Shown here piece after piece: positions 46,985-56,586 of a stretch of DNA of 64,000 bases. Under the pieces are notes generated by a model. It worked only from the letters and a program-made list of their open reading frames with translations, did not search any database and had not been told where the DNA came from. Source of the stretch: Gammaproteobacteria bacterium (GTDB taxonomy: Bacteria; Pseudomonadota; Gammaproteobacteria; Xanthomonadales; SZUA-36); NCBI GenBank assembly GCA_021772935.1, contig JAJFLA010000044.1:1-64000 (forward strand). The letters are read 5' to 3'. Both the position numbers and the translations under genes were made by a program. The number at the start of each line of letters is the position of its first letter. The stretch's first letter is position 1.

Positions 46985-47731
46985 ATGACTGCTACACTAT
47001 ACGCCATGGATAACAGCAATTCAGTACACAATACAGATAGTGAGGCACTGCTGGAGTATGTGGAAGTGACCACATCTGACAATCCGGAATATGTCGTCAT
47101 CTGGATGCATGGACTGGGTGCTGACGGTCATGATTTTGAGCCCATGGTGCCGTTTCTTGGCTTGCCGCCAGATACTGCCGTCCGCTTTATCTTCCCTCAT
47201 GCACTGATGCGACCGATAACGATCAACGGTGGTGCGGTCATGCGCGCCTGGTACGACATCATTGAGATCAGCAATAATAAAGGTCAGGATGAAGCGGGTA
47301 TTCGCCACAGTGCCGGGAAAATTCAGGCGTTGATAGATCATGAAATCAGGCGCGGCGTTCCAGCATCAAGAATTATATTGGCTGGCTTTTCCCAGGGGGG
47401 TGCAATGGCGTTATACGTTGGGCTCCGCTATCAGGAAAGGCTGGCGGGCATCATGGCGCTGTCTGCTTACTTGATGTTTCCTGAACGACTGCAAAGCGAG
47501 TGTTCAGCGGTTAATTCTGCAACGCCAGTATTTGTCGGCCACGGAACTCAAGACGCCGTTGTGCCTATCGCCTTGGGTGAGGCTGCCCAGTCGGCGCTGC
47601 AAGCCGGGCGATGGCCGGTGGAATGGCACAGTTATCCAATTCCACACTCGGTATCACAACCCGAAATAGCGGATATTGGCCGCTGGTTGCAAGGCTGTTT
47701 TGACAGGCCGCCTCAACAACGCAATCAATGA
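46985..47731 (+). CDS. Carboxylesterase/lysophospholipase-like alpha/beta hydrolase
   Basis: A 248-residue serine hydrolase of the phospholipase/carboxylesterase (EstB-like) family. The oxyanion region VIWMHGLGADGHDFEP, nucleophile GFSQGGAMAL, acid in GTQDAVVP and His in YPIPHSVSQ are visible. An internal ATG at 47006 (MDNSNSV) could be used, and neither start has a strong ribosome-binding site. Its end is 4 bp before the algZ start chosen here. Confidence 0.92.
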   Translation: MTATLYAMDNSNSVHNTDSEALLEYVEVTTSDNPEYVVIWMHGLGADGHDFEPMVPFLGLPPDTAVRFIFPHALMRPITINGGAVMRAWYDIIEISNNKGQDEAGIRHSAGKIQALIDHEIRRGVPASRIILAGFSQGGAMALYVGLRYQERLAGIMALSAYLMFPERLQSECSAVNSATPVFVGHGTQDAVVPIALGEAAQSALQAGRWPVEWHSYPIPHSVSQPEIADIGRWLQGCFDRPPQQRNQ

Positions 47732-47735
47732 CCCC

Positions 47736-48794
47736 ATGGAAGGCATGAATAATGACGAAATCACCACATTGCAGCGTGGTGTATACCCGCCTTCATTTTG
47801 TCGTTGGAGGTTGTTGTTGGCGGTGATGGCAGTGACACAAGTCTCGGTACTGTTAATGGGTGTCGGGACATTACAGGGTTTCAGCCTGGTCTGGCTGGGC
47901 GTTATATCGCTGTACGCGCAAATACTAGCGCTGGTTACTGCGATGAGTGTATGCATCAGCCGGGCCTGGCTTGGCCGACTTTCCGCCCGTGGTGCGTGGC
48001 TGGGTAGCTGGTTGGTAGCTATTGTCGTCGCTCTGGCTTTTAGTTACTCGGCGGGCATAATCGGCACGGTACTTGGGGCGGGACCCGGTCGGCAAGACTT
48101 TGGAATGTTTGTATTACAAAGTGTGTTGGCCGTTGCATTGGTTTCCCTCGCTCTTTTTCGTTATCTGTTTGTACGGGTCCAATGGCGGGCGCAGTTACTG
48201 GCTCAATCAGAAGCGCGAGTGCAGGCCTTACAGGCCAGGATTCGGCCGCATTTCCTGTTCAACAGCCTTAATACCATCGCCAGCCTGATACCGGAAGATC
48301 CTGTTAATGCTGAGCGGGCTATCGAAGACCTGGCGGATTTATTCCGCGGCAGTATGCGCCGAGCTGATAGTTTGATCAGCCTGTCAGAAGAGTTGAAACT
48401 GGCTGAGAAATACCTGCAGATGGAGCAACGTCGCTTGGGTGAGCGTTTACGCGTTGAGTGGCAGGTGAGTGAGCTGCCAAAAGGCGCGTCGGTATTGCCA
48501 TTGACGCTTCAGCCTTTGCTTGAAAATGCAGTTGCCCACGGCATTCAGCCGAGAGTTGATGGCGGCGAGATTTACGTTTACGGGCGGAGTGAAAAAGACA
48601 ATATCGTTATCACTATCTGCAACCCATTGGCGCCGGACAAGTATCACAACGAGGGTCATGGCATGGCCCTTGCAAACATTCGTGAACGATTGGAGCTGGC
48701 ATTTGGGCCGACTTCCAGCCTGATTACACATCAAAATGATGAGCAGTTTTTTGCTGTTTTGAGTTTACCTTATGTTGAGAATACTGATAATTGA
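47736..48794 (+). CDS. algZ: AlgZ/LytS-type sensor histidine kinase
   Basis: A 352-residue membrane kinase with about four N-terminal membrane spans (residues about 25-155). The phosphoacceptor His is in RIRPHFLFNSLNTIASLI, the N-box in LLENAVAHGIQP and a late glycine box in GHGMALANIRERLE. It is the partner of AlgR, whose start overlaps its end by 23 bp. The exact start is uncertain: ATG 47736 or 47745, the latter with GGAAGG too close. Pseudomonas AlgZ (FimS) controls motility and alginate, but the role here is not given by the sequence. Confidence 0.88.
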   Translation: MEGMNNDEITTLQRGVYPPSFCRWRLLLAVMAVTQVSVLLMGVGTLQGFSLVWLGVISLYAQILALVTAMSVCISRAWLGRLSARGAWLGSWLVAIVVALAFSYSAGIIGTVLGAGPGRQDFGMFVLQSVLAVALVSLALFRYLFVRVQWRAQLLAQSEARVQALQARIRPHFLFNSLNTIASLIPEDPVNAERAIEDLADLFRGSMRRADSLISLSEELKLAEKYLQMEQRRLGERLRVEWQVSELPKGASVLPLTLQPLLENAVAHGIQPRVDGGEIYVYGRSEKDNIVITICNPLAPDKYHNEGHGMALANIRERLELAFGPTSSLITHQNDEQFFAVLSLPYVENTDN

Positions 48795-49488
48795 TGACGA
48801 AGCACCGGCCCGTAACCGCTTGCGACGCATGCTGGCGGACATACCGGCGGTGCATGTAGTAGGTGAAGCCGCCACCGGGCAAGAGGCTTTACGCCTGATT
48901 CCGTTAAAGTTGCCGGATGTACTGTTACTGGATATCTCCATGCCGGGGATGGATGGAATGACGTTGGCGCGGATGCTGCAACAGCAGGATTCAGAGCCGG
49001 CTATCATTTTTTGCACTGCCTGGTCAGACCGGGCAGTGGAGGCGTTTGAATGTGAGGCGGTTGATTACTTGGTCAAACCCGTCCGTGTGGATCGACTTGA
49101 GGCCGCGTTGGCTAAAGCCAGGCATTTTGTCGCCAGGGTCGATACAGGTGCAAACGGTCCTTTTCTTCGCTCAAAAACCGGCGATAAGGTCAAGCTGTTG
49201 CCGTTGGCCGACGTGATCTACCTGAACGCAGAGGATAAATACACGACGGTTGTGCATAAAAACGGCAGCTTGGTTATCGATCAATCGTTGCTGGATTTGG
49301 AAAATGAACATACGAATATTTTCGTGCGCATTCATCGTGGCACACTGGTTGCAAAAAAATGCATTCGGGGACTGGAAAAAACCTCTGACGGGCGCCATTT
49401 TGTAAAGTTGGCGGGCTGTGAAGATGGTCCACAGGTGAGCCGTCGTAATCTCCCTGTTATAAGAAAACTCATTCGGAAATTAACATGA
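48772..49488 (+). CDS. algR: AlgR-type LytTR response regulator
   Basis: A 238-residue response regulator. The receiver (1-120) has the acidic pair IDDEAPARNRLRR, phosphorylatable Asp in LLLDISMPGMDG and Lys in VDYLVKPVRVD. A LytTR DNA-binding domain follows (about 135-238: VIYLNAEDKYTTVVHKNGS, FVRIHRGTLVAKK). Its TGA overlaps the hemC ATG, so kinase, regulator and haem genes are coupled in one series. Confidence 0.93.
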   Translation: MLRILIIDDEAPARNRLRRMLADIPAVHVVGEAATGQEALRLIPLKLPDVLLLDISMPGMDGMTLARMLQQQDSEPAIIFCTAWSDRAVEAFECEAVDYLVKPVRVDRLEAALAKARHFVARVDTGANGPFLRSKTGDKVKLLPLADVIYLNAEDKYTTVVHKNGSLVIDQSLLDLENEHTNIFVRIHRGTLVAKKCIRGLEKTSDGRHFVKLAGCEDGPQVSRRNLPVIRKLIRKLT

Positions 49489-50402
49489 AAAAAATCCTCA
49501 GAATCGCAACACGCAAGAGCGCATTGGCTTTGTGGCAGGCTAATCATGTGCAATCACTGCTACGTGAAGCACATGCCGGCATTGAAATCGAATTGGTGAA
49601 AATAGTCACCGAAGGTGATCGTATCCTTGACCGGCCGCTCGCAGAAATTGGCGGGAAAGGACTGTTCTTGAAAGAGCTGGAACGCGCCATGTTGAATGGA
49701 GAGGCTGATTTGGCGGTGCACTCGATGAAGGATGTGCCAGCAGGTATGACTGCCGGTTTGGTGCTTGACGCGGTATTACCAAGAGCCAACCCATTTGATG
49801 CTCTGGTGAGTCGTGATAATCAGTTGTTGGCTGATTTGCCAGCAGGCAGTCGTATTGGTACCTCAAGTTTGCGCCGCAAGTCTCAGCTATTGGCGCTGCG
49901 GCCTGATCTTTTAGTTGCTGATCTGCGCGGTAACGTCGATACCCGCCTGCGAAAACTTGATGAAGGCCAGTATGACGCAATCATTCTGGCCTGTGCCGGC
50001 TTGCAACGCCTTGGCTTGGGTGCACGTATTACCGAAACACTTCAGCTACCTGACTGGCTGCCCGCTTCAACCCAGGGAATTATCGGTCTGCAGTGTCGGC
50101 AAGATGATGTGGTTACACGTTCTTTAATCAAGCCGCTGGCGGATACCGATACGATGGTTGTGGCCAGTGCAGAAAGAGCGGTAGCGCAGGTTCTGGAAGC
50201 CACTTGCCAGGTACCGTTGGCAGTTTACGCGGTTCTGGAAAACGGCATGGTCAAGTTGAAGTCTGTGGTAAGCACGCCGGATGGCAAAGAATCAATCGAG
50301 GCAGCGGGCGAGGCGTCGGCTGCAGACGCAGTTGCTTTGGGTGAACAGGTAGCTGCCGATTTGTTAAAAAGTGGCGCTGGAAAAATTATTGCGAACTTGT
50401 AG
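49485..50402 (+). CDS. hemC: Hydroxymethylbilane synthase HemC
   Basis: A 305-residue porphobilinogen deaminase that assembles hydroxymethylbilane. RIATRKSALALWQANHVQ, EIGGKGLFLKELE, AVHSMKDVPAG and RGNVDTRLRKLD line the active site, and the dipyrromethane cofactor Cys is in ATCQVPLAVYA. It overlaps algR by 4 bp. Confidence 0.97.
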   Translation: MKKILRIATRKSALALWQANHVQSLLREAHAGIEIELVKIVTEGDRILDRPLAEIGGKGLFLKELERAMLNGEADLAVHSMKDVPAGMTAGLVLDAVLPRANPFDALVSRDNQLLADLPAGSRIGTSSLRRKSQLLALRPDLLVADLRGNVDTRLRKLDEGQYDAIILACAGLQRLGLGARITETLQLPDWLPASTQGIIGLQCRQDDVVTRSLIKPLADTDTMVVASAERAVAQVLEATCQVPLAVYAVLENGMVKLKSVVSTPDGKESIEAAGEASAADAVALGEQVAADLLKSGAGKIIANL

Positions 50403-50431
50403 GGCTGGATTAATTTCAGCATCGAGGACTC

Positions 50432-51184
50432 ATGACTCACGTTCTTGTAACACGGCCGTTAGCGGCATCTCAGCAACTGGCCAACCAGCTTGAAAGCTTG
50501 GGCTTGTTTTCCATAGTCATGCCCATGTATACATTTTCAGCTTGCAAGCCTTCAGTTGATATGAGCTCAGTCTGGTCTGCGACGACGGTGCGTAAGCTCG
50601 CCGTTTTTACCAGCCCACGTGCCGTGCAATTCGGACTTTCACATATCCCTCGTAATCAATTAGGCGATCTGGAATTTGCCGTTGTTGGGTCGGCCACACG
50701 CGCCAAGTTGGAATCCTCTGGTCATACAGTTCATCTGCAGGCCCAGGCCGGGTTTACCAGTGAAGACCTGTTGCAAATACCGGAATTGACTGTTAATCCA
50801 GGCAAAGCCGTCATATTTTGTGCGCCGGGTGGTCGTGAGGCTCTGGCAAAGGGCCTGGGTGATCTGGGTTGGGATGTGATCAAGGCGATGGTCTATGAGC
50901 GCTTGCCGCTGCGACCGGTAACCAAGCAGATTGATGCCCTTTCGGGTGCTGAAGACTTATTGAGCGTATGGACCAGTATTTCGGCACTAAAACTAGCCGA
51001 GGAGTATCTGCCTGGATTTGTGTGGGCGAAAATATTGAACGCACCGGCACTGGTGATTTCTGTGCGTATCCAGCATCATTTACAGCAAATGGGTGCAACA
51101 CGTGTTGAATTGGCTGATGGACCGGGAAATCCCCAACTGTTGCAATCAATACTGCGCTTGACTGGGCGGCAGATTCCCGACTGA
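50432..51184 (+). CDS. hemD: Uroporphyrinogen-III synthase HemD
   Basis: A 250-residue enzyme that closes and inverts ring D of the tetrapyrrole. The family is weakly conserved. The pattern THVLVTRPLAASQQLANQLE, VFTSPRAVQFGLSH, VVGSATRAKLESSGHT and FCAPGGREALAKGL supports the call, as does the position between hemC and hemX. Confidence 0.92.
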   Translation: MTHVLVTRPLAASQQLANQLESLGLFSIVMPMYTFSACKPSVDMSSVWSATTVRKLAVFTSPRAVQFGLSHIPRNQLGDLEFAVVGSATRAKLESSGHTVHLQAQAGFTSEDLLQIPELTVNPGKAVIFCAPGGREALAKGLGDLGWDVIKAMVYERLPLRPVTKQIDALSGAEDLLSVWTSISALKLAEEYLPGFVWAKILNAPALVISVRIQHHLQQMGATRVELADGPGNPQLLQSILRLTGRQIPD

Positions 51185-51275
51185 AGCAAACACCAATCTT
51201 ATAGCAGGTGCGGAACCACGAGGATTTGGTTAGCATTTGCAGGAATTGATCTGGCAAGTATGAACAGGTGCCAAG

Positions 51276-52475
51276 ATGGACAGTAAACAATTGAACCAAG
51301 AGATTGACCATACGACAACCGATCCGGTGGACAGCTTGTTGCAGAAAGAAAAACCTGCATCGTCTGGTAAAGCGATTGCCGTAATGGCACTAGTGCTGGC
51401 TTTGCTAGCTGGCAGCGCCAGTGGCTGGCAGTGGTGGCAGACACAGCTGTCAGATCCGAATGAGCTTACGCAAAAAGAATCACTGCTTCATATGCAGGAT
51501 AGACAACAGCAACTTGTCAAATCTGTGGCTTCCATCGAATCACAGTTGGGTGCCTTTGAACCACCCATTGACTCGGCCGAGTTTTCACGCAGAGATAAGC
51601 GGCTCAAGTCGGTTGAAAACCAGCTGGTGGGCTTACAGGGCCAGTCAAGTGAAGAGCAGGCATCAATCAATGCCGTACAGGGTAGTGTGCGTTCCCTGGA
51701 GCAACGTCTTTCTGCAACCGAGTCAGGTCTTGTGAGTGTGGCGGCCAGTAGTCAGAACAGCAGCGTGGAACTGGACATCGCAGAAGTGAATTTTCTTTTG
51801 CGTACAGCAAGTGAACGCTTGCAATTATTCTCAGACCCGTCGGCAGCTGACCTCGCTCTGCAGGCAGCTGATGTTCAAATTGAGGCCTTGAATGACCCGA
51901 TGTTTCTCAGTGTACGCCAACGGATCGCATCCGCGCGTCAGGCGTTGGCGAGGGTGCCCCGTGTTGATCGTGTGCAATTGTCAACAGCGCTCACTGATTT
52001 ACAGTCAAAAGTAGCCGACTTGCCATTTCATGGTGAGGTCGCCTCAGTGCCGGCTCCTGAATTGCCGGCTGACGCGGGCTGGTGGGAAAGCTTTAAACAA
52101 ACCCTGTCATCGCTCGTGACGGTCAGACGACAAGTACCTGAGGATCAGTCGTTATTGAGTCTTGATGACAAGGATTACCTGCGTCAGGGTTTGTGGTTGC
52201 AACTTGAATCGGCACGGTTGGCACTGATGCGCAACGATACCAGCACCTACACAGGGTCGCTTGATAGGGTTAGCGAAACCGTAACGCAGTTTTTTGAGGC
52301 AAATTCAACTGCTGTGCAAGTCCTGGTTAACGAGATTGCGAGCTTGAAACAGGTGACTATTGCACCTGAGATGCCTGATATCAGTGCCGCCTGGACGCAG
52401 CTACGGCAATTGCGGGATAGCCGCAGGTTGCTGCAATCCGCTAACCCTGTTGAAATCACGGAGTCCGTCGAGTGA
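51276..52475 (+). CDS. hemX: HemX membrane protein
   Basis: A 399-residue HemX-like protein. One membrane span (about 29-49, AIAVMALVLALLAGSASGWQ) anchors a long periplasmic part rich in Gln, Ser and Glu with predicted coiled-coil (QQLVKSVASIESQLG, SVENQLVGLQGQ). It contains the conserved EVNFLLRTASERLQLFSD segment. Its enzymatic role is doubtful: the old methyltransferase annotation is not supported by its sequence. It overlaps hemY by 4 bp (GTGA). Confidence 0.93.
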   Translation: MDSKQLNQEIDHTTTDPVDSLLQKEKPASSGKAIAVMALVLALLAGSASGWQWWQTQLSDPNELTQKESLLHMQDRQQQLVKSVASIESQLGAFEPPIDSAEFSRRDKRLKSVENQLVGLQGQSSEEQASINAVQGSVRSLEQRLSATESGLVSVAASSQNSSVELDIAEVNFLLRTASERLQLFSDPSAADLALQAADVQIEALNDPMFLSVRQRIASARQALARVPRVDRVQLSTALTDLQSKVADLPFHGEVASVPAPELPADAGWWESFKQTLSSLVTVRRQVPEDQSLLSLDDKDYLRQGLWLQLESARLALMRNDTSTYTGSLDRVSETVTQFFEANSTAVQVLVNEIASLKQVTIAPEMPDISAAWTQLRQLRDSRRLLQSANPVEITESVE

Positions 52476-53680
52476 AACGCAGCTTCCTACTGTTGCTGAT
52501 CCTGGCGCTATTGCTGCTGGCCAGCGCCTTGGCGCCGATGTTCAAATCCGACCCGGGTCATGTATTGATCAATTTTGGCGAGTGGACCATTGAAACCAGT
52601 GTTTTGGTTCTGGCTGCGGCATTGTTAATATTGTGGTTTTCGGTACAGATAGCTGTCTGGCTCTGGCGTATGCCGGTTGAGACTGCGCGCAGAATGCGCG
52701 AACAACGTGCTTTTAAACAGCTTGAAAAAGGCTTGCTTGCACTCACTGAGGGCGACTGGGGCGCGGCCGAGAAGGCTTTGGAGAAATCTGCCAGTGTTCA
52801 GGGCAGGACTACGGCGCAATACCTGGCCGCGGCCCAGGCCGCCGACAGCCAGGATGCTCATGATCGGCGCGAATACTATCTCGAACAGGCTGATAGTGGT
52901 GGGTCCAAAAAGCGTTTCCTGGTAGAGCTGACACGGGCACGTATGCTGCTGGCCAATGGCAGTCGTGCTGCCGCACTTCCCATCTTACTGGAGCTGTACA
53001 AACGTCGACGCAAACATCCCCAGGTACTGGAGTTATTATCACGTTGTTACCGTGAGCTCGGCGATTGGGATGAATTGCAGGCCATGCTGCCAGCATTATG
53101 CAAAGCCGGCGTGCTCGATGATGATCAGGCACAGAACCTGCAACAAGAGGTTGCGATTAATAAAATAAGGTCAGTAACCGATGCAGAAGAATTGCTACCG
53201 GTCTGGAAGCAACTTTCACGTGCTATGCGTTGGCAGGCCGCAGTTGTCGAAGCTTTTGCCGTTGAGGCGGCCAGGCTTAAGCAGGTGGATCTGGCTGAAC
53301 CGGTCATTAGCGCAAGTCTGAAGAACGAGTGGAACCCAATCCTGGTTCTGCGTTACGGCGATCCGGCAGCAGTTGACAGGTCAAAACGGTTGAAGCAAAG
53401 TGAGAAGTGGTTAAAACAACACCCTGATGATGCCAGTTTGCATCTTGCATTAGGTCGTTTGTGTGCTGCAGAATCATTGTGGGGCAAGGCTCGCGAGCAC
53501 ATGGTCAAAAGCCTCGAACTGGAGCCCAGCAGTCTCGGCTATGACGCTTTCGGTCAACTGCTTGAACACCAGGGTGAACTTGAACCCGCTATGGCCTGTT
53601 TTCGAAATGCACTACGTATGAATCAAGGCCAACCACCAGAGCCACTGCCAGTTGACACCGCGCGCTTGAGTGCGCCTTAG
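52472..53680 (+). CDS. hemY: HemY protein (porphyrin operon TPR membrane protein)
   Basis: A 402-residue protein with two N-terminal membrane spans (about 4-20 and 42-62) and a TPR-rich cytosolic C-terminus (FKQLEKGLLALTEGDWGAAE, LHLALGRLCAAESLWGKARE). It is the usual last gene of the hemCDXY series and may guide haem synthesis enzymes. It starts at GTG. Its 3' end overlaps the next gene by 11 bp. Confidence 0.94.
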   Translation: MKRSFLLLLILALLLLASALAPMFKSDPGHVLINFGEWTIETSVLVLAAALLILWFSVQIAVWLWRMPVETARRMREQRAFKQLEKGLLALTEGDWGAAEKALEKSASVQGRTTAQYLAAAQAADSQDAHDRREYYLEQADSGGSKKRFLVELTRARMLLANGSRAAALPILLELYKRRRKHPQVLELLSRCYRELGDWDELQAMLPALCKAGVLDDDQAQNLQQEVAINKIRSVTDAEELLPVWKQLSRAMRWQAAVVEAFAVEAARLKQVDLAEPVISASLKNEWNPILVLRYGDPAAVDRSKRLKQSEKWLKQHPDDASLHLALGRLCAAESLWGKAREHMVKSLELEPSSLGYDAFGQLLEHQGELEPAMACFRNALRMNQGQPPEPLPVDTARLSAP

Positions 53681-54566
53681 CCTTTTGTCGCTGCTTTTGA
53701 AACCTGCACAGCTATGCCTGCTCGGATTCGGCGAGGTTGGCCAGTGTTTTGGTGTTGATCTTCTCGCCGCCAACATTGCCGACATCGTTGCATGGGACAT
53801 AAAGTTTGCAATTACTGAAAGCCCACCCGCGCAAGCCCTGCAGCACATTGCGGTAAAAGCTGGCAAGAGTGGCAGCGACGCAGCAAAGGCTGCCGATATC
53901 ATAATTTCTGCTGTAACCGCTGCGCAGACCGTTTCAGCGGCCAGGAAAGCTGCCGAGGGTATTAAGCCTGGTGCATTCTTTCTGGATATGAACTCAGCTT
54001 CTCCTAATATGAAAAAGGAGGCTGCAGACATTATCAATAGCGCTGGTGGGTATTATGTTGAAGCGGCAGTTATGTCGCCTATAGGCCCTAAACGACTGGC
54101 TACACCGATTTTGTTGGGTGGGCCCCATGCGACAAATTTTTATCCTCTCGCTCAGGATATTGGTCTGACCGGCACTTCAGTTTTTTCTGTTGAATACGGC
54201 AAAGCCTCTGCCGCTAAAATGTGTCGTAGTATCATAGTTAAGGGGATGGAATCCTTGTTATGCGAGTCCATGCTCACTGCACGTCTCTACTCGGTTGAGG
54301 ACACCGTCTTAACCTCACTTGCTGATTTGCTGCCCGGACCTGATTGGGCAACGCTTACACCCTATATGATCTCCCGTAGCATTAAGCATGGTAGCCGGCG
54401 TGCGGAAGAAATGAGCGAGGTGGAAAAAACGGTTACGGACGTTGGCCTTGATCCCTTGATGAGTGTGGCATGTGCAAAACGCCAAAAATGGGCGGGTACT
54501 CGCATTGATGATGTTGCACCGACCGAATTGCATGCCATGCTGGATGCACTGATTGGCACCATCTGA
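53670..54566 (+). CDS. NAD(P)-dependent dehydrogenase, DUF1932/6PGDH-like
   Basis: A 298-residue beta-hydroxyacid dehydrogenase-like protein. The Rossmann loop is LCLLGFGEVGQCFG, followed by FFLDMNSASPNMK, the GGYYVEAAVMSPIGP motif and a Lys in SIIVKGMESLL, with a C-terminal DUF1932 domain. The substrate is unknown. The start is a GTG at 53670 inside hemY. TTG codons shortly after are alternatives. Its coding style matches the upstream genes, so it may be the last gene of the hem run. Confidence 0.86.
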   Translation: MRLSLLSLLLKPAQLCLLGFGEVGQCFGVDLLAANIADIVAWDIKFAITESPPAQALQHIAVKAGKSGSDAAKAADIIISAVTAAQTVSAARKAAEGIKPGAFFLDMNSASPNMKKEAADIINSAGGYYVEAAVMSPIGPKRLATPILLGGPHATNFYPLAQDIGLTGTSVFSVEYGKASAAKMCRSIIVKGMESLLCESMLTARLYSVEDTVLTSLADLLPGPDWATLTPYMISRSIKHGSRRAEEMSEVEKTVTDVGLDPLMSVACAKRQKWAGTRIDDVAPTELHAMLDALIGTI

Positions 54567-54634
54567 CATAAAGACATATTGGGATTAGTGAGTGATTACA
54601 AGTCACGGGTCATTGTCTGCTTGACCCATATAGG

Positions 54635-55114
54635 ATGAGCCAGGAGATCAACTGTATGCTTAAAATCATCCAGGAAATTTATGTGGAGTGGGGTCATTGT
54701 GACCCTGCCAGAATTGTATTCAACCCGAACTTTTATAAGTGGATAGATGCCGCACAAGACAAACTACTGGTGACCGCTTACCCGGATTTGCACACATTGC
54801 ACCACAAAATTGGTTTTGCGGGTACACCACTGGTATCGAATAAAACAGAGTTTATCAAACCCGCCCGTTACGCTGATTTATTGCAACTCCATTGCCAGCT
54901 CACCGAACTTGGAAATAGCTCATTTCACATCCATCACCAGTTTTATAAAGGCGAAGATTTGCTGGTTGATTGCAGGGAAATACGTGTCTGGACCTGTCGG
55001 GATTCGGTTGAGCCAGAAAAGCTATATGCCAGTCCGATTCCAGCAGCAGTCAGGGATGGTTTGGCACGTCCGCAGTGTCATAGTTTTCAGTTAATGAAAG
55101 ACGTAGTAAATTAA
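54635..55114 (+). CDS. 4-Hydroxybenzoyl-CoA thioesterase-like hot-dog thioesterase
   Basis: A 159-residue hot-dog fold thioesterase. The active-site loop VEWGHCDPARIVFNPNFYKW follows the 4HBT pattern, with Asp in place. The central part has FAGTPLVSNKTEFIKPARYA. It cleaves an acyl-CoA, and the aryl nature is likely but not proven. An ATG at 54656 (MLKIIQEI) could also start it. Its neighbour on the opposite strand is a PaaK-like ligase. Confidence 0.88.
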   Translation: MSQEINCMLKIIQEIYVEWGHCDPARIVFNPNFYKWIDAAQDKLLVTAYPDLHTLHHKIGFAGTPLVSNKTEFIKPARYADLLQLHCQLTELGNSSFHIHHQFYKGEDLLVDCREIRVWTCRDSVEPEKLYASPIPAAVRDGLARPQCHSFQLMKDVVN

Positions 55115-55175
55115 ACAAGACCTGTTATTGCTTAAACCTGGGAGCCTTTGAACAAGTCTATAGCCTGCCTTGATT

Positions 55176-56468
55176 TCAGGTTTTTATGTGGAACCGCTTA
55201 GCCTTGTCTTCAGAACGTGGCAGTGTTCCACGACTCACCACGCGCAGAACTGGCCGAACACCTAACTCGCTGGCAACGGTGCGCGAAAGTGCTGATTGCA
55301 CCGAGGCATCATCACTACCCTCTACCAGTTCTATCTCGATTTTCAATTCATCCATATTGCCGGTTTTGTCAACTATAACCCGGTACTCATCTACCGCTCC
55401 GTATCGCCGGACAAAGTTGTCGATGGCACTGGGAAAAATGTTCACGCCGCGCACAATGGTCATGTCATCACTGCGGCCAATAATACCGCCATCAAAAGAC
55501 AATAAGCCCTTGTTGGTATGGGCCGATGGGGGCACCGTAACAGCGTCACCGGTACGATAACGAATGACAGGAAACCCCCAGCGTCCGAGATTGGTAAGTA
55601 CGAGTTCGCCAGTGCTGCCTTCAGCGGCCGGTTCACCACTGACGGGATCGATAATTTCGGCAATGAATTCAGTTTCAATGATAGAAAGGTGATGACGGTT
55701 GTTTTGTGATTCAAAACCAAACGCGCCTATTTCAGATGCACCGGCGTGGTCGTAACAAAGAGCTGACCAACCAGACTCAATACGCTTTTTCGTTGCTGGT
55801 ACATTTGCTCCAGGTTCGCCTGCGTGGATCGTTGTACGAACATTCAAATCAGTAAGGTCGAAATCGTGTACACGTGCAACTTCCAGTAGGTGCAAGGCAT
55901 AGGTCGGGGTACAACACAAAACAGTGCATTGCGTGTCACGCATCAGATGCAGGCGGTCAATGGAAGAACGGCCACCACCTGGTATCATTAATGCACCATC
56001 CTGTTTTGCACCTTCCACTGAAGCCCAAAAGCCAATAAACGGGCCAAAGGAGAATGCACAAAACAAGCGGTCATCAGACGTGACACCTGCACCGGATAGT
56101 ACGTGTGCCCAGCACTTGCCCCACCAGTCCCAACTTTCGTTCGTATCAAATACGTGCAATGGTTTACCTGTGGTACCGGATGTCTGATGAAAACGTGTGT
56201 ACCGCTCCATTGGATAGGTGAGATTGGCAGCAAATCCGTTACGTTCCTGATCGGCGCTTAGCTCGCTCTTGCGGGTAAATGGTAGATTTTTAAGGTCAGA
56301 AAGTTGGGTGATATCGCCTGGTTGAGCATCGGCAGCTTTTAGTTTGTCGGTATAAAAACGGTTCTGACCATAGATTTCTTCGAGCATCCGCCGCAGCTTT
56401 TTCAGCTGCGTATTCGATAACTGGTCTCTTGATAGCGAATCGATGGCTTGTACGGTTTGCAGCGTCAT
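55176..56468 (-). CDS. PaaK-like phenylacetate--CoA ligase family protein
   Basis: A 430-residue adenylate-forming CoA ligase of the compact PaaK group. The phosphate loop is HQTSGTTGKPLHVFDT, then the AGEPGANVPATKKRIE region, YDHAGASEIGAFGFE, RYRTGDAV and the C-terminal ARTVASELGVRP-like segment (RTVASELGVRPVLRVVS). The substrate is probably an aromatic or related carboxylic acid. It converges with the thioesterase gene, an opposing pair for CoA loading and release. Confidence 0.88.
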   Translation of the reverse strand: MTLQTVQAIDSLSRDQLSNTQLKKLRRMLEEIYGQNRFYTDKLKAADAQPGDITQLSDLKNLPFTRKSELSADQERNGFAANLTYPMERYTRFHQTSGTTGKPLHVFDTNESWDWWGKCWAHVLSGAGVTSDDRLFCAFSFGPFIGFWASVEGAKQDGALMIPGGGRSSIDRLHLMRDTQCTVLCCTPTYALHLLEVARVHDFDLTDLNVRTTIHAGEPGANVPATKKRIESGWSALCYDHAGASEIGAFGFESQNNRHHLSIIETEFIAEIIDPVSGEPAAEGSTGELVLTNLGRWGFPVIRYRTGDAVTVPPSAHTNKGLLSFDGGIIGRSDDMTIVRGVNIFPSAIDNFVRRYGAVDEYRVIVDKTGNMDELKIEIELVEGSDDASVQSALSRTVASELGVRPVLRVVSRGTLPRSEDKAKRFHIKT

Positions 56469-56586
56469 ATAGAAATCCTGGCTGGAGTGTTGGAAGCGTC
56501 TTTATTATCAAGGAATTATTCGAAACTTAATACAATGAAAAACAATGATGGGGCCAGTTTCCAGGCACCAGTCTCTGGTTTTTTTG